Of a DNA stretch of 30,951 nucleotides, positions 22,602-30,951 are shown piece after piece. Location: contig DATIQT010000110.1 of NCBI GenBank assembly GCA_035470525.1, forward strand, positions 1 to 30,951, read 5' to 3'. Each line of letters starts with the position of its first letter. Positions within the stretch are counted from its first letter, which is position 1. The position numbers and the translations under genes are program-made. Under the pieces are notes generated by a model. That model worked only from the letters and a program-made list of their open reading frames with translations. It ran no database searches and was not told the DNA's origin. The DNA comes from CALXSC01 sp035470525. Lineage in GTDB: Bacteria > Pseudomonadota > Alphaproteobacteria > Rickettsiales > UBA1997.

Positions 22602-23642
22602 TTATAAGTATATAAATCCACTTGCAACAACTCTATTTTCTCTATAAATACCACAAAGTTGTCCTTTTGATATATTCCTTGATGGTTTTAAAAGTTTTAC
22701 ATCACCCGTTAAATCTTTATGAAAAATAATTTTCGCTTTATCAGGATTGTTTGTTGACCTTAATTTTACATCAAATTCATATTCTTTTTCAAATTCCAAT
22801 TCTAAATCTAAAAAATTAACATTATTTATTTTAAATTCACTTTTAAATAAATATTCTTCACTACCAATATAAATTATATTTTTTTCTGCATCTATTTTAA
22901 CAACAAATAATGGTTCACTTGTGCCACCAATATTTAAGCCTTTTCTTTGTCCTTGTGTATAATTTATTATTCCGCTATGTTCTGCTAATTTTTTGCCAGT
23001 TTCAATGTGAATTATATCACCAATTTTTGCACTATAATATTCTTTAATTAGTTCTTTATAACTTTTTCCATGTGTAAAACATACATCTTGGCTTTCTGGT
23101 TTATCAGCAACACTTAAGCCAAGTTTTTTTGCTATTTCTTTTACTTCAGTTTTTTCAATATCTGCTAAAGGGAATTTTATAAATTGTAAATAGTCATATT
23201 TTAATTGTCCTAAAAAATAACTTTGATCTTTTTTAAAATCTTCACCTTTTTCAAGCCAATAAATTCCTTTATGTTCTGTAATTTTTGTATAATGGCCTGT
23301 AGCTAAAAAATCCACTCCAATTTCTTCTCTAAATTTTAATAATTCATAAAATTTTACTTCTCTATTGCATTTTATACAAGGATTTGGAGTGTTTCCTTTT
23401 GTGTATTCATCTATAAAGTATTTAACTACTTTATTTTCAAAATTATTACCACAATAAATAACATGATGTTTTATACCAAGTTGATCAGCTACTTTTTTTG
23501 CATCTATACAAGCTGATTCATCACAAAATTTTCCAAAATTTAATGTAGCACCTTCAACTTCATATCCATCGTTTAATAGTTTTAAAGCGACAACTGAACT
23601 ATCAACGCCACCTGACATTGCTACTAAAATTTTTTTAGACAT
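22602..23642 (-). CDS. mnmA: tRNA-uridine 2-sulfurtransferase MnmA
   Basis: A 346-aa protein. The PP-loop AMSGGVDSS (8-16) binds ATP; NPCIKCN carries Cys89 and DVCF carries Cys188, the nucleophile and persulfide cysteines. GHYTKI (116-121) and the C-terminal beta-barrel domain (from about 210) fit the family. It thiolates U34 of Lys, Glu and Gln tRNAs in the cytoplasm. The start is 2 bases from the stop of the leucine-rich-repeat gene upstream, so the two are probably one transcript. Length is close to the family norm of 350-370. Confidence 0.97.
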   Translation of the reverse strand: MSKKILVAMSGGVDSSVVALKLLNDGYEVEGATLNFGKFCDESACIDAKKVADQLGIKHHVIYCGNNFENKVVKYFIDEYTKGNTPNPCIKCNREVKFYELLKFREEIGVDFLATGHYTKITEHKGIYWLEKGEDFKKDQSYFLGQLKYDYLQFIKFPLADIEKTEVKEIAKKLGLSVADKPESQDVCFTHGKSYKELIKEYYSAKIGDIIHIETGKKLAEHSGIINYTQGQRKGLNIGGTSEPLFVVKIDAEKNIIYIGSEEYLFKSEFKINNVNFLDLELEFEKEYEFDVKLRSTNNPDKAKIIFHKDLTGDVKLLKPSRNISKGQLCGIYRENRVVASGFIYL

Positions 23643-23643
23643 A

Positions 23644-25404
23644 TTATGCTTTTATTGATTTTTTTAAGCTACCTATCATTGTCTTTCTAAATTTAGAGCT
23701 TGCTGCATTTGGTTTATACATTGGATGTGAACCAGAACCAAGTCCCCAAATACCTAAAGTTAATAAATTAGTTAAATTAGACAATTTTAATGGATCAAGA
23801 TTTGTTAGTGAAGTATTTAAAATTTTTAATTTTGTTAAATATTTTAAGAAAGATAAGTCTTTAATTTGTGTATCGTCATTAAAGTATAGCTCTTCTAAAT
23901 CTTTGCAAAATCTTAAAGGTGTAACATCTGCTAAAGTAAAACAACCATTGAAATGAGCTTCTTTTAGTTTTTGACAGTAAACTACAGAACTAATATCTCT
24001 TACTTTACCATTATTATCAGATTCTAAAACCTCTAAATTTGGCATATATTTTAAAAATCCAAAATCTTCAATAGACATACTTGTTTTAGACCAACCTTTA
24101 TCGTTTTTAACACCGCTTAAACCATTTAGTTTTAATTTAACCATTTTTGACATTTTATGTAATGGATTTAAATCTGTTAATCCAAGATTGTTTGATAATA
24201 TTAAATTATTTATATTAACTAAATCTTCTAATGGTTTTAAATCAATTATAGAATTTCCAGAAAGTTCTAAGAAAGTTAATTCTTTCATATTACTAAAGTG
24301 AGATAAATTTCTCAAAGTCATATTTTTCATACAGAGAAATTTCATTTTAGTTAGATTATCAAAATTTGACAAAGCTACTTCAGATAAAATTCCACCAGCG
24401 GTATCCATAACTAAAGCTTGTAAATTTGTAAGATTTCTTAAGAAATCGAGATTTGACATTTTTACATTAGCAAAGTTTAAAAACATTAAATTACATAAAT
24501 TAGATAGTGGCGAAAAATCTTTTAATAAACCGCAGTTATCAAAATCTACCGCTCTTAATTCTTTTAAATTAACAAAACCATCAATACTTTCTGCTTCACT
24601 TCCCCATAAAATTATGTCATGTAAATTTGTCTGTTTTTCTATACCATTCAGGCTTTTAATTTTGTTCATTTTCAAATTAAGAACTTTTAAATTAGGTAAA
24701 TATGGTAAACTATCCAAACTAGTAATACCAGTTATTCCAATATTCAAAATAGTTAAATTTGATAAATTTGATAAAAAACTAATGTTATTTAAATCTTTAT
24801 TGCCGGAAAGATCTAAATGCTTTAATTCAGTTAATCTAGATATTGGAGTAAAATTTGTTAAATTTCTACAATCCGATATGTCTAAATATCTAATATAAGG
24901 TTTTTCATTTATTAATTTTAATAAATCAGCATCAGTTCCAAATATGTCAAATTTTACAACTTCATAACCATTATCAATAAATCTATCATCTCCTAAATCA
25001 AAAGCTATAGCTGATGGTCTAGACATTGCTAAAGTTCCAATAAGCGATAATTCCTTGTCCTTTGTTTCATTATCTGTTTTAGTTTCTGTTAATTTGGTTT
25101 TTTCTTCTATTTTTTGAAATAATTCATTTTTTTCTCTTGATTGAATTATTGCTTCTTTAATATCTAATTTTTCCTGTTTAAGCTGTGGCGCTCCTAGATC
25201 TATAAGAACACCAATTTCATTATTAGGAATTTCATTTTTTATTTGAGGTTCACTTAATGTTTTACCTGTTTCTATAATTTTAGACTGTTTTTGTATGTTT
25301 ACTTCATTAAATTCATTATCATTACTGGATCTAACTAAATCTGAATTAACATAAGTTTTTGGTAATATTATTTCTTCTTTTTTCTTTGTTCCGAATATAC
25401 TCAT
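23644..25404 (-). CDS. Leucine-rich repeat protein, cytoplasmic, possible effector
   Basis: About 586 aa from the ATG at 25404 (a TTG start 12 codons earlier is less likely). The first about 120 residues are charged and low in order (IFGTKKKEEIILP, KEAIIQSREKNELF). From about residue 145 to 560, repeats of 22-24 residues of the type L-x-x-LxxLDISxCxxL run in a regular series, internalin/LRR_4 style. No signal peptide, no membrane anchor and no LPXTG are seen, so it stays in the cytoplasm or leaves by a dedicated secretion system. Such proteins bind other proteins and are common among effectors of host-associated bacteria. It shares a transcript with mnmA; the reason is not apparent. Confidence 0.85.
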   Translation of the reverse strand: MSIFGTKKKEEIILPKTYVNSDLVRSSNDNEFNEVNIQKQSKIIETGKTLSEPQIKNEIPNNEIGVLIDLGAPQLKQEKLDIKEAIIQSREKNELFQKIEEKTKLTETKTDNETKDKELSLIGTLAMSRPSAIAFDLGDDRFIDNGYEVVKFDIFGTDADLLKLINEKPYIRYLDISDCRNLTNFTPISRLTELKHLDLSGNKDLNNISFLSNLSNLTILNIGITGITSLDSLPYLPNLKVLNLKMNKIKSLNGIEKQTNLHDIILWGSEAESIDGFVNLKELRAVDFDNCGLLKDFSPLSNLCNLMFLNFANVKMSNLDFLRNLTNLQALVMDTAGGILSEVALSNFDNLTKMKFLCMKNMTLRNLSHFSNMKELTFLELSGNSIIDLKPLEDLVNINNLILSNNLGLTDLNPLHKMSKMVKLKLNGLSGVKNDKGWSKTSMSIEDFGFLKYMPNLEVLESDNNGKVRDISSVVYCQKLKEAHFNGCFTLADVTPLRFCKDLEELYFNDDTQIKDLSFLKYLTKLKILNTSLTNLDPLKLSNLTNLLTLGIWGLGSGSHPMYKPNAASSKFRKTMIGSLKKSIKA

Positions 25405-25517
25405 AATTATTAAAATTATTTTGTAATTTAAAAATAACAAAAGAAAATAAAAAAATCAATATCTTGAGTTTTATTTTACATAATTTAAGTTATATTTAGA
25501 TTATAAAGAATTTTTTT

Positions 25518-25862
25518 ATGGAAGAAATAGTAAAAAGACCTTGGGGAACATACCAAACAATTTTAAGAGAAGAAAAATATCAAGTAAAAAGAATTGTTGT
25601 ATATCCAAATTCGCAATTATCATTACAATCACATAATTGTAGATCGGAAACTTGGATAATTGTTGAAGGAGAAGGAACAGCGATAGTTGGTGAAAAAGAA
25701 ATAAAATTACAAAAAGATAATTCCATACATATTGATGTTAAAGAAAAACATAGAATGTCTAATTTTACAGATAAAAATGTTGTTTTTATTGAGGTACAAA
25801 ATGGCGATTATTTAGGTGAAGATGATATTATAAGGTACGAAGATATCTATGGAAGAAAATAA
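25518..25862 (+). CDS. Stand-alone cupin, mannose-6-phosphate isomerase type II C-terminal-like
   Basis: A 114-aa single-cupin protein. It begins RPWGTYQTI, then YQVKRIVVYPNSQLSLQSHN, TWIIVEGEGTAIVG, the second cupin half DVKEKHRMSNF, and ends IEVQNGDYLGEDDIIRYEDIYGR, all matching the C-terminal domain of ManC/AlgA-type enzymes. The first metal-binding His (SHN) and Glu (ETW) are present. Its guanylyltransferase domain is missing, so it would only isomerise mannose-6-phosphate and fructose-6-phosphate, feeding mannose polymers. It is first in a three-gene operon; its stop is immediately followed by the next start. Confidence 0.9.
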   Translation: MEEIVKRPWGTYQTILREEKYQVKRIVVYPNSQLSLQSHNCRSETWIIVEGEGTAIVGEKEIKLQKDNSIHIDVKEKHRMSNFTDKNVVFIEVQNGDYLGEDDIIRYEDIYGRK

Positions 25863-26765
25863 ATGCAGAATTTAATTAATGAATTTTTATTATATTTAGC
25901 GACTGAAAAAATGGATTCGAAACACACCATTATTTCTTATAGAGAAGATTTAAATAATTTTGAATTTTTTTTAAGAAATAAATTGGGGGTTGAGCCTACA
26001 TTAGAAAATTTGGCAAATCTTAAACATTGCGATTTTAGGGCTTGGTTAGGATTTAAAAAAGATAAAAATTATGAAACAACTTCAATATCAAGGAGTTTGT
26101 CCGCAATAAAAAGTTTTTATAAATTTTTAGCAAAAAATAAAAAAATTACAAATCCAATTATTGGTATAATAAAAAATCCAAAAACAAAAAAATCTCTACC
26201 AAGGGCTATTGAAAAAGTTAATATAGATAAGATTATTGATTGTATAAATGATATGCATAAAGATGAATGGCAAGTTAATAGAGATATCGCTTTATGTACT
26301 TTGATTTATGGTTGCGGGCTTAGAATTTCAGAGGCTTTAAATATTAAAAAAAGAGATTTCTTTAAAAATAACGATGTAATTACAATAATGGGAAAGGGCA
26401 ATAAGACAAGAAATTTGCCAGTTTTATCAATAATTAAAGATAGAGTTAATGATTATTTAAAATCTTGTCCTTATATAATAATGGACGATGATTATTTATT
26501 CAAATCAGCAAGGGGGTTGAAATATTCCGCTACATTATTTGAAAAATTAATTAGAGATATAAGAATAATGCTAGATTTACCAGAGGAAATAACTCCACAT
26601 GCTTTCAGACATTCGTTTGCTACACATTTATTATCAAATGGTGCAGATTTAAGAAGTATTCAAGAATTACTAGGACATAGTAGATTATCAACAACACAAA
26701 AATATACAAAAGTTGATAAAGAAAGATTATTAAAAATATATAGTAAAGTTCATCCAAGAAATTAA
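25863..26765 (+). CDS. Tyrosine recombinase XerC/XerD family
   Basis: A 300-aa protein, the size of XerC/XerD. An N-terminal SAM-like core-binding domain (MQNLINEFLLYLATEK and YREDLNNFEFFL) is followed by the catalytic domain with GCGLRISEAL (Arg154), GKGNKTRNLPV (Lys in the beta hairpin), HAFRHSFATHLL (His246, Arg249), GHSRLSTTQKYTKV (His272, Tyr281). All catalytic residues are present. It resolves chromosome dimers at dif with its partner. Choosing XerC or XerD is not possible by eye. The start ATG abuts the cupin stop codon directly. Confidence 0.93.
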   Translation: MQNLINEFLLYLATEKMDSKHTIISYREDLNNFEFFLRNKLGVEPTLENLANLKHCDFRAWLGFKKDKNYETTSISRSLSAIKSFYKFLAKNKKITNPIIGIIKNPKTKKSLPRAIEKVNIDKIIDCINDMHKDEWQVNRDIALCTLIYGCGLRISEALNIKKRDFFKNNDVITIMGKGNKTRNLPVLSIIKDRVNDYLKSCPYIIMDDDYLFKSARGLKYSATLFEKLIRDIRIMLDLPEEITPHAFRHSFATHLLSNGADLRSIQELLGHSRLSTTQKYTKVDKERLLKIYSKVHPRN

Positions 26766-26773
26766 GGAGAAAT

Positions 26774-27421
26774 ATGGAAACAATATTAATTATAGAAGAC
26801 TATATAAAAAAATTATTTGAAAATGAGCATACTGGTCATGATTATTATCATGCAATAAGAGTAAAAAGTATTGCAAATCAAATTGCAGACAAAGAAGGTG
26901 GGAATAAATTAATAATAGATGTAGCTTGTTTATTACATGATGCTATAGATGATAAAATACAAGACTCTCTTAATAAAGAATGTTTAAAATTTGAAGATTT
27001 TTTTAAAGACTTAAATTTGGATAAGAATACAAAAGAAGAAATTCTTTATATTATGAATAATATGTCATTTTCAAAAATGCTAAAAAATAAAGATAATATA
27101 AAATTAACAAAAGAGCTACAGATTGTATCAGATGCAGATAAAATGGATTCCATAGGTGCAATAGGTATTGCCAGATGTTTTGCTTATGGTTCAAAAATGA
27201 ATAGAGATATTTATGACCCAAGAATATTATCTGAGCCAGACTTAACGGAAGAACAGTATAAAAATAAAGACAGAAAGACCACATCTTTAAATCATTTTGA
27301 TGAAAAACTTTTAAAAATTGACCAATTTTTATTTACAGAAACTGGAAAGGAAATTGCAAAACAAAGAATAGATTTTATTAAATTATTTAAAGATACTTTT
27401 TTAAATGAGTGGAATTATTAA
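26774..27421 (+). CDS. HD-domain phosphohydrolase (YedJ-like)
   Basis: A 215-aa protein with a strong ribosome site (AAGGAGA, 3-4 bases before the start). The HD motif is H26, then His55-Asp56 in VACLLHDAIDD, and a later Asp in VSDADKMDSIGAIGI (about 117-131). This is the YedJ/YpgQ-type nucleotide or phosphate-ester hydrolase family; the substrate is unknown. Last gene of the cupin/xer/HD operon. Its stop codon is 4 bases from the left arm of a long GC-rich inverted repeat. Confidence 0.88.
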   Translation: METILIIEDYIKKLFENEHTGHDYYHAIRVKSIANQIADKEGGNKLIIDVACLLHDAIDDKIQDSLNKECLKFEDFFKDLNLDKNTKEEILYIMNNMSFSKMLKNKDNIKLTKELQIVSDADKMDSIGAIGIARCFAYGSKMNRDIYDPRILSEPDLTEEQYKNKDRKTTSLNHFDEKLLKIDQFLFTETGKEIAKQRIDFIKLFKDTFLNEWNY

Positions 27422-27424
27422 AAA

Positions 27425-27707
27425 CTGTGGTGTTAGGTTTGGGAATGATACACTTTAACACTTAAGGTTTAGAACCCCCCCCCTCGCCCCTTGAGGGAGA
27501 GGGGCAGGGGGAGAGGGGAATTTTGTTTGAAAATTTTACTTATATATTTTAAGAAAAATTTCATTAAAATACTATTTTTAAAACATTAAGAAATTATTAC
27601 AAATTATAAAGCAATTATCCCCTCTCCCCCTACCCCTCTCCCTCAAGGGGCGAGGGGGTTAGTCTTAAAGTGTATCATTCTTTAGGTTTTAATTCTAACA
27701 CCACAAG
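27425..27707. repeat. GC-rich long inverted repeat between convergent genes
   Basis: Arms of about 95-99 bases (27425-27523 and 27613-27707) pair nearly throughout, including the cccctcgccccttgaggg segment, around an AT-rich loop of about 90 bases. It contains nine consecutive C (27475-27483). Composition is far more GC-rich than its surroundings. It fills the gap between the HD gene stop and the ftsH stop almost completely. It may serve as a bidirectional terminator, but its size suggests a mobile palindromic element. Confidence 0.85.
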
Positions 27708-27711
27708 AATT

Positions 27712-29625
27712 TTATTTTTCTTTTTTCACCCTTTTTGTTTTTTTAGGTTCTTTTTTCTCTTTTTTTAAGGGGGCGGTTGTAGGATTTAAAATAGATAATT
27801 TAATATCAGTATATTTAGATTTTTCTTCTGGTTTATCTATACTTTCACCTTTAATTATTTTCTCTACTTGCTCTCTATCTAATGTTTCATGTTTTAACAA
27901 CGCTTCTGCAACTGCTATTAAATCGTTTTTCTTAGATTTTAATAATTTTTCAGCTTTTGCTTTTTGTTGAGTGATTATATCTTTTATTTCACTATCAATT
28001 AATTTTAGAGTTTCATCTGAACTTCCTTCTAATTGATATGTTTCACCAGATTGTCGTTTTCTTTCATAATTTACTTCACCAAGTTTTTCACTAAAACCAT
28101 AAATAGTAACCATTCTTTCTGCAATTTTGGTTGCAGCTTTAATATCTGAGCTTGCGCCACCAGTTATATTATCTTTTCCTAAAATAATTTCTTCTGCTAT
28201 TCTTCCACCAAATGCAACCATTATTTCTTCAAGCATCTCATTTTTCTTTTCATAGTTTTTGTCATCTTCAGGCAAGAAAGATGTTACACCACCAGCTCTT
28301 CCTCTTGGTATTATTGTTACTTTGTGAACTGGATCAACATTAGGACAATTCATAGCTACAATAGTATGTCCTGCTTCGTGATAAGCAGTTAGCTTCTTAT
28401 CTTCTGGTTTCATAACTCTGTTTTTTCTGGCAAGTCCCATAATTATTTTATCAGTAGCCTCTTCAACCTCTTCCATTGTAATTCTTTTTCTGTTAGCTCT
28501 GGCTGTTAATAATGCACTTTCATTAATTAAATTTGCTAAATCTGCACCAGAAAATCCGGGTGTAGCTTTTGCAATAACACTTAAATCAACATCTGAAGCA
28601 AGTTGGACTTTTTTTGCATGAACTTCTAATATTTCTTGTCTACCTTTATAATCTGGTAAACTAACATTAATTTGTCTATCAAATCTACCTGGTCTCATTA
28701 AAGCTTTATCTAGAACATCAGGTCTATTTGTTGCTGCAATTACAATAATTCCTTCATTTCCTTCAAATCCATCCATTTCAACAAGTAATTGATTTAGAGT
28801 TTGCTCTCTTTCATCATTTCCACCGCCAATTCCAATACCTCTATGTCTTCCAACAGCATCAATTTCATCAATAAAAATTAAACATGGTGAATTCTTTTTT
28901 GCTTCTTCAAACATATCTCTAACTCTACTTGCACCAACACCAACGAACATTTCTACGAAATCAGAACCTGAAATGAAAAAGAATGGAACTTCAGCTTCTC
29001 CTGCAATAGCTCTTGCAAGTAATGTTTTTCCCGTACCCGGTTCACCAATTAATAAACAACCTCTTGGGATTTTTGCACCAATTTTTGTATATTTTGTTGG
29101 TTCTTTTAAAAAATCCACAAGTTCTTTTAGTTCATCTTTTGCTTCGTCTATTCCTGCAACATCTTTAAATGTAACTTTCCCTTTCATTTGTACTAATTTA
29201 GCTTTTGATTTTGCAAATTTGAAAGGACTATTTGATCCACCAGCCGCACCTTTCATAAAATAAATCCATAAGCCAATTAATAAAATAAATGGTAACCAAC
29301 CTATTAATCCACCTATAATTCTATCACTTGTTGAAACTAATGGTATAACTTTTACTTCAACATTTTTTTCTCTTAATTCTTTTACTAAATCTGGATAATC
29401 TGTTGACAAAGTATAAAATTCTTCACCACTTGTAAGTTTTCCAGTTATATTATCACCTTTTATTTCAACACTTGATATTTCACCACTGCTAACTTTATTT
29501 AAAAAATCTGAAAAAATAATTTCATTTTTATTTTGTATTCCTTGATTGAAAGCATTAGAAAATATTATTATTGCACCAAAAATTAATAACCAAGTTATAA
29601 TATTCTTTTTTAAATTATTTTTCAT
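27712..29625 (-). CDS. ftsH: ATP-dependent zinc metalloprotease FtsH
   Basis: A 637-aa membrane protease. Two membrane segments (about 10-27 and 104-124) flank a small periplasmic domain. The AAA+ module has Walker A GEPGTGKT (194-201), Walker B LIFIDEIDAVG (249-259) and the second-region ATNRPDVLD. The zinc site is HEAGH (416-420) and the third ligand lies in the later GASSDIKAAT region. It degrades misfolded and regulatory membrane proteins. The C-terminal tail from about residue 610 is highly basic (Lys-rich) and longer than usual. Starts near a divergent porin-like gene; upstream region AT-rich with no strong ribosome site. Confidence 0.98.
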   Translation of the reverse strand: MKNNLKKNIITWLLIFGAIIIFSNAFNQGIQNKNEIIFSDFLNKVSSGEISSVEIKGDNITGKLTSGEEFYTLSTDYPDLVKELREKNVEVKVIPLVSTSDRIIGGLIGWLPFILLIGLWIYFMKGAAGGSNSPFKFAKSKAKLVQMKGKVTFKDVAGIDEAKDELKELVDFLKEPTKYTKIGAKIPRGCLLIGEPGTGKTLLARAIAGEAEVPFFFISGSDFVEMFVGVGASRVRDMFEEAKKNSPCLIFIDEIDAVGRHRGIGIGGGNDEREQTLNQLLVEMDGFEGNEGIIVIAATNRPDVLDKALMRPGRFDRQINVSLPDYKGRQEILEVHAKKVQLASDVDLSVIAKATPGFSGADLANLINESALLTARANRKRITMEEVEEATDKIIMGLARKNRVMKPEDKKLTAYHEAGHTIVAMNCPNVDPVHKVTIIPRGRAGGVTSFLPEDDKNYEKKNEMLEEIMVAFGGRIAEEIILGKDNITGGASSDIKAATKIAERMVTIYGFSEKLGEVNYERKRQSGETYQLEGSSDETLKLIDSEIKDIITQQKAKAEKLLKSKKNDLIAVAEALLKHETLDREQVEKIIKGESIDKPEEKSKYTDIKLSILNPTTAPLKKEKKEPKKTKRVKKEK

Positions 29626-29773
29626 ATAATAATTTTTATTTGTTATTTATAACATAGATATTTTTACTAAAATATCAAGCGTCAAAAAAATTAATTTTTT
29701 AAAATATATTATGTTTTTAATACCTTGATTTTTATATAATAAATAGTGTATTTTTGTAAAAAACAAATAATAG

Positions 29774-29801
29774 TTGACTTTTTATTTTACAATTTTAGAT
29801 T
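29774..29801 (+). promoter_or_regulatory. Possible sigma70 promoter of the porin-like gene
   Basis: TTGACT (29774-29779) and TAGATT (29796-29801) are 16 bases apart, followed by 37 bases to the start codon. An alternative -10 (TATATT, 29802-29807) gives a 22-base spacer and is less likely. Confidence 0.4.
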
Positions 29802-29838
29802 TATATTCATATTCTTTATTATTAATAAATGAGGTTTT

Positions 29839-30711
29839 ATGAAAAAAATTTTAACAACTGCCTTTGTTATAGGAAGTTTGTATGGTACGGCTCACGCTGC
29901 AGTAATTACAAGTCCAATTTACATGCCAACTAGTGGAGAAGCAATTTCTACTCTAGATGTTGGTTATACAAAGTCTAGTTTTGACAAAGCTAATAACACT
30001 ACTTCAAATTTAGCTATTGAAGATGAGTTTGAAAAAAGCTGGAATCTTAATATGGATGGTAAATATGGTTTAAATGATTCAATGTCATTGAACTACGGTT
30101 TTGATTTTGATTTTAACAGAGAAATGGAAAAATTAGACCAATCAGCAAAATTAACTAATGTTTATGTTGGTTTAACTGGAAGAGTTGTAGACGCTGATGC
30201 TAACAAACTTGATATTTTATTCAATGTTGGTCAACAAGCTGAAAAATATTGGTTAGAGTATGCTAACGACCAAATGTTTGCTGATTTAGCTGTAAGATAT
30301 GGATTAGATTTAGATTCATATAATATGGCTTTAAGTTTTGGATCTAAGTATACTAGTGAATGGAAAAATGATACTGCAAAAATTGATGATGAATTTAATT
30401 TTTTCGCTAAATTAGAAAATGAATTTATTTTCACAGACAGTTTAACAATGGGTATTGATTTGTTCTATACTTATAATCCTAAAAACACATACAATGATGG
30501 TGTAGATAAACAAAGTTATAAATCATTTAGTGAATATGGTTTAAATATTGATTTGAATTATGCTTTGAATGACAATAATTACTTAGGTATTTATTTTGGC
30601 ATGACTGATAATGATATAGATCAAGATTTTATCAATGATGATGGTGATACTTTGAACTATAAAGATTTAACAGAATACAATGGTGGTGTAAGACTTACTA
30701 CTAGATTCTAA
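29839..30711 (+). CDS. Outer membrane beta-barrel protein (porin-like)
   Basis: A 290-aa protein with a signal peptide (residues 1-20, KKILTTAFVIGSLYGTAHA, cleavage after AHA) and a C-terminal Phe (GGVRLTTRF) as expected of a BAM substrate. The mature chain shows repeated amphipathic strands (STLDVGYTKSSF, SLNYGFDFDFN, VYVGLTGRV, DILFNVGQQ, MALSFGSKY, FFAKLENEF, LTMGIDLFYTYN, YGLNIDLNYAL, NNYLGIYFGM), about 12 strands, with acidic loops. It is probably an outer-membrane channel or surface protein; no named family is recognised. A good terminator follows. Confidence 0.83.
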   Translation: MKKILTTAFVIGSLYGTAHAAVITSPIYMPTSGEAISTLDVGYTKSSFDKANNTTSNLAIEDEFEKSWNLNMDGKYGLNDSMSLNYGFDFDFNREMEKLDQSAKLTNVYVGLTGRVVDADANKLDILFNVGQQAEKYWLEYANDQMFADLAVRYGLDLDSYNMALSFGSKYTSEWKNDTAKIDDEFNFFAKLENEFIFTDSLTMGIDLFYTYNPKNTYNDGVDKQSYKSFSEYGLNIDLNYALNDNNYLGIYFGMTDNDIDQDFINDDGDTLNYKDLTEYNGGVRLTTRF

Positions 30712-30728
30712 TTTATTTCTTTTATAGA

Positions 30729-30768
30729 AAATAAGACTTATTCTATTTTGAATAAGTCTTATTTTTTT
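30729..30768 (+). terminator. Terminator of the porin-like gene
   Basis: A stem of at least 13 bp (30731-30743 with 30750-30762, extended by A-T pairs) with a 6-base loop and a T run. Confidence 0.92.
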
Positions 30769-30816
30769 ATTGGTAATGATATAACTTTATTTATGCAAAA
30801 TATCTAATTAATATAA

Positions 30817-30951
30817 TAGACCTCCTGCAAATAAAATTTGAACAATTTCAATACTTATAGTAAATCAAATTATAATTTTAAATAATTTTCCTCAAAATTC
30901 TAATTTCTACTTCAAATGCTTGTTTCCAACCGCTCGTTCCTCGCGTGGAAG
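30817..30951. mobile_element. TA-flanked inverted-repeat element, copy C (cut by window end)
   Basis: This is the reverse complement of the right part of copy A (14734 back to the GC-rich core), with a few base changes. It starts with the shared end gacctcctgcaaataaaattt and runs to the GC-rich ccgctcgttcctcgcg core. The remaining part lies beyond 30951. Confidence 0.85.

Noticed and set aside
1..30951. CRISPR array
   Set aside because: No regularly spaced identical repeats with unique spacers; the repeats present are inverted or dispersed elements.

Overview
The window is strongly AT-rich bacterial DNA using the standard code (TAA, TGA and TAG all act as stops). Core genes (enolase, NAD-dependent DNA ligase, HemW, MnmA, XerC/D-type recombinase, FtsH), two signal-peptide outer-membrane barrels and a lipoprotein indicate a Gram-negative chromosome. 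The DUF3489 / large serine recombinase / DUF2924 gene set is, from family knowledge, mostly an alphaproteobacterial arrangement. An AT-rich, possibly host-associated alphaproteobacterium is my best guess; rank below class cannot be judged from the sequence alone.

Region 1 (1-8260, plus strand): an HU-type DNA-binding protein with its own terminator, then a Mu-like baseplate and tail-tip series in Mu order (gp44, gp45, gp46, gp47 and gp48 equivalents, tail-collar fibre, fibre chaperone). A lysis cassette follows: XhlA-like protein, putative holin, an i-spanin with an o-spanin lipoprotein nested out of frame, and an M15-type endolysin, closed by a strong terminator. No head, terminase, sheath, tube or tape-measure gene is in view, so this is either the right end of a prophage that starts before the window or an isolated tail/lysis module.

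Region 2 (8296-13028, minus strand): a convergent gene set with a 108-aa unknown, a DUF2924 protein and a 762-aa serine recombinase tightly coupled. Downstream are a DUF3489 protein and a 60-aa unknown, each preceded by a copy of the same ~110-bp leader. Proteins in regions 1 and 2 carry asparagine-rich insertions from AAT/AAC repeats. A zone of nested inverted repeats and then tRNA-Tyr mark the probable edge of this accessory block.

Region 3 (13592-30951): housekeeping genes: a DUF2846-type lipoprotein, enolase, an outer-membrane barrel, ligA, hemW, photolyase, mnmA with a leucine-rich-repeat protein, a cupin / Xer recombinase / HD hydrolase operon, ftsH and a porin-like barrel. This part is studded with small non-coding mobile-looking elements. 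Three copies of a TA-flanked inverted-repeat element (one cut by the window end) lie downstream of genes. A GC-rich inverted repeat with ~95-bp arms fills the gap between the HD gene and ftsH. A 46-bp inverted repeat pair (44/46 matching) encloses the photolyase gene with no transposase inside, which looks like a passenger-carrying non-autonomous transposon.
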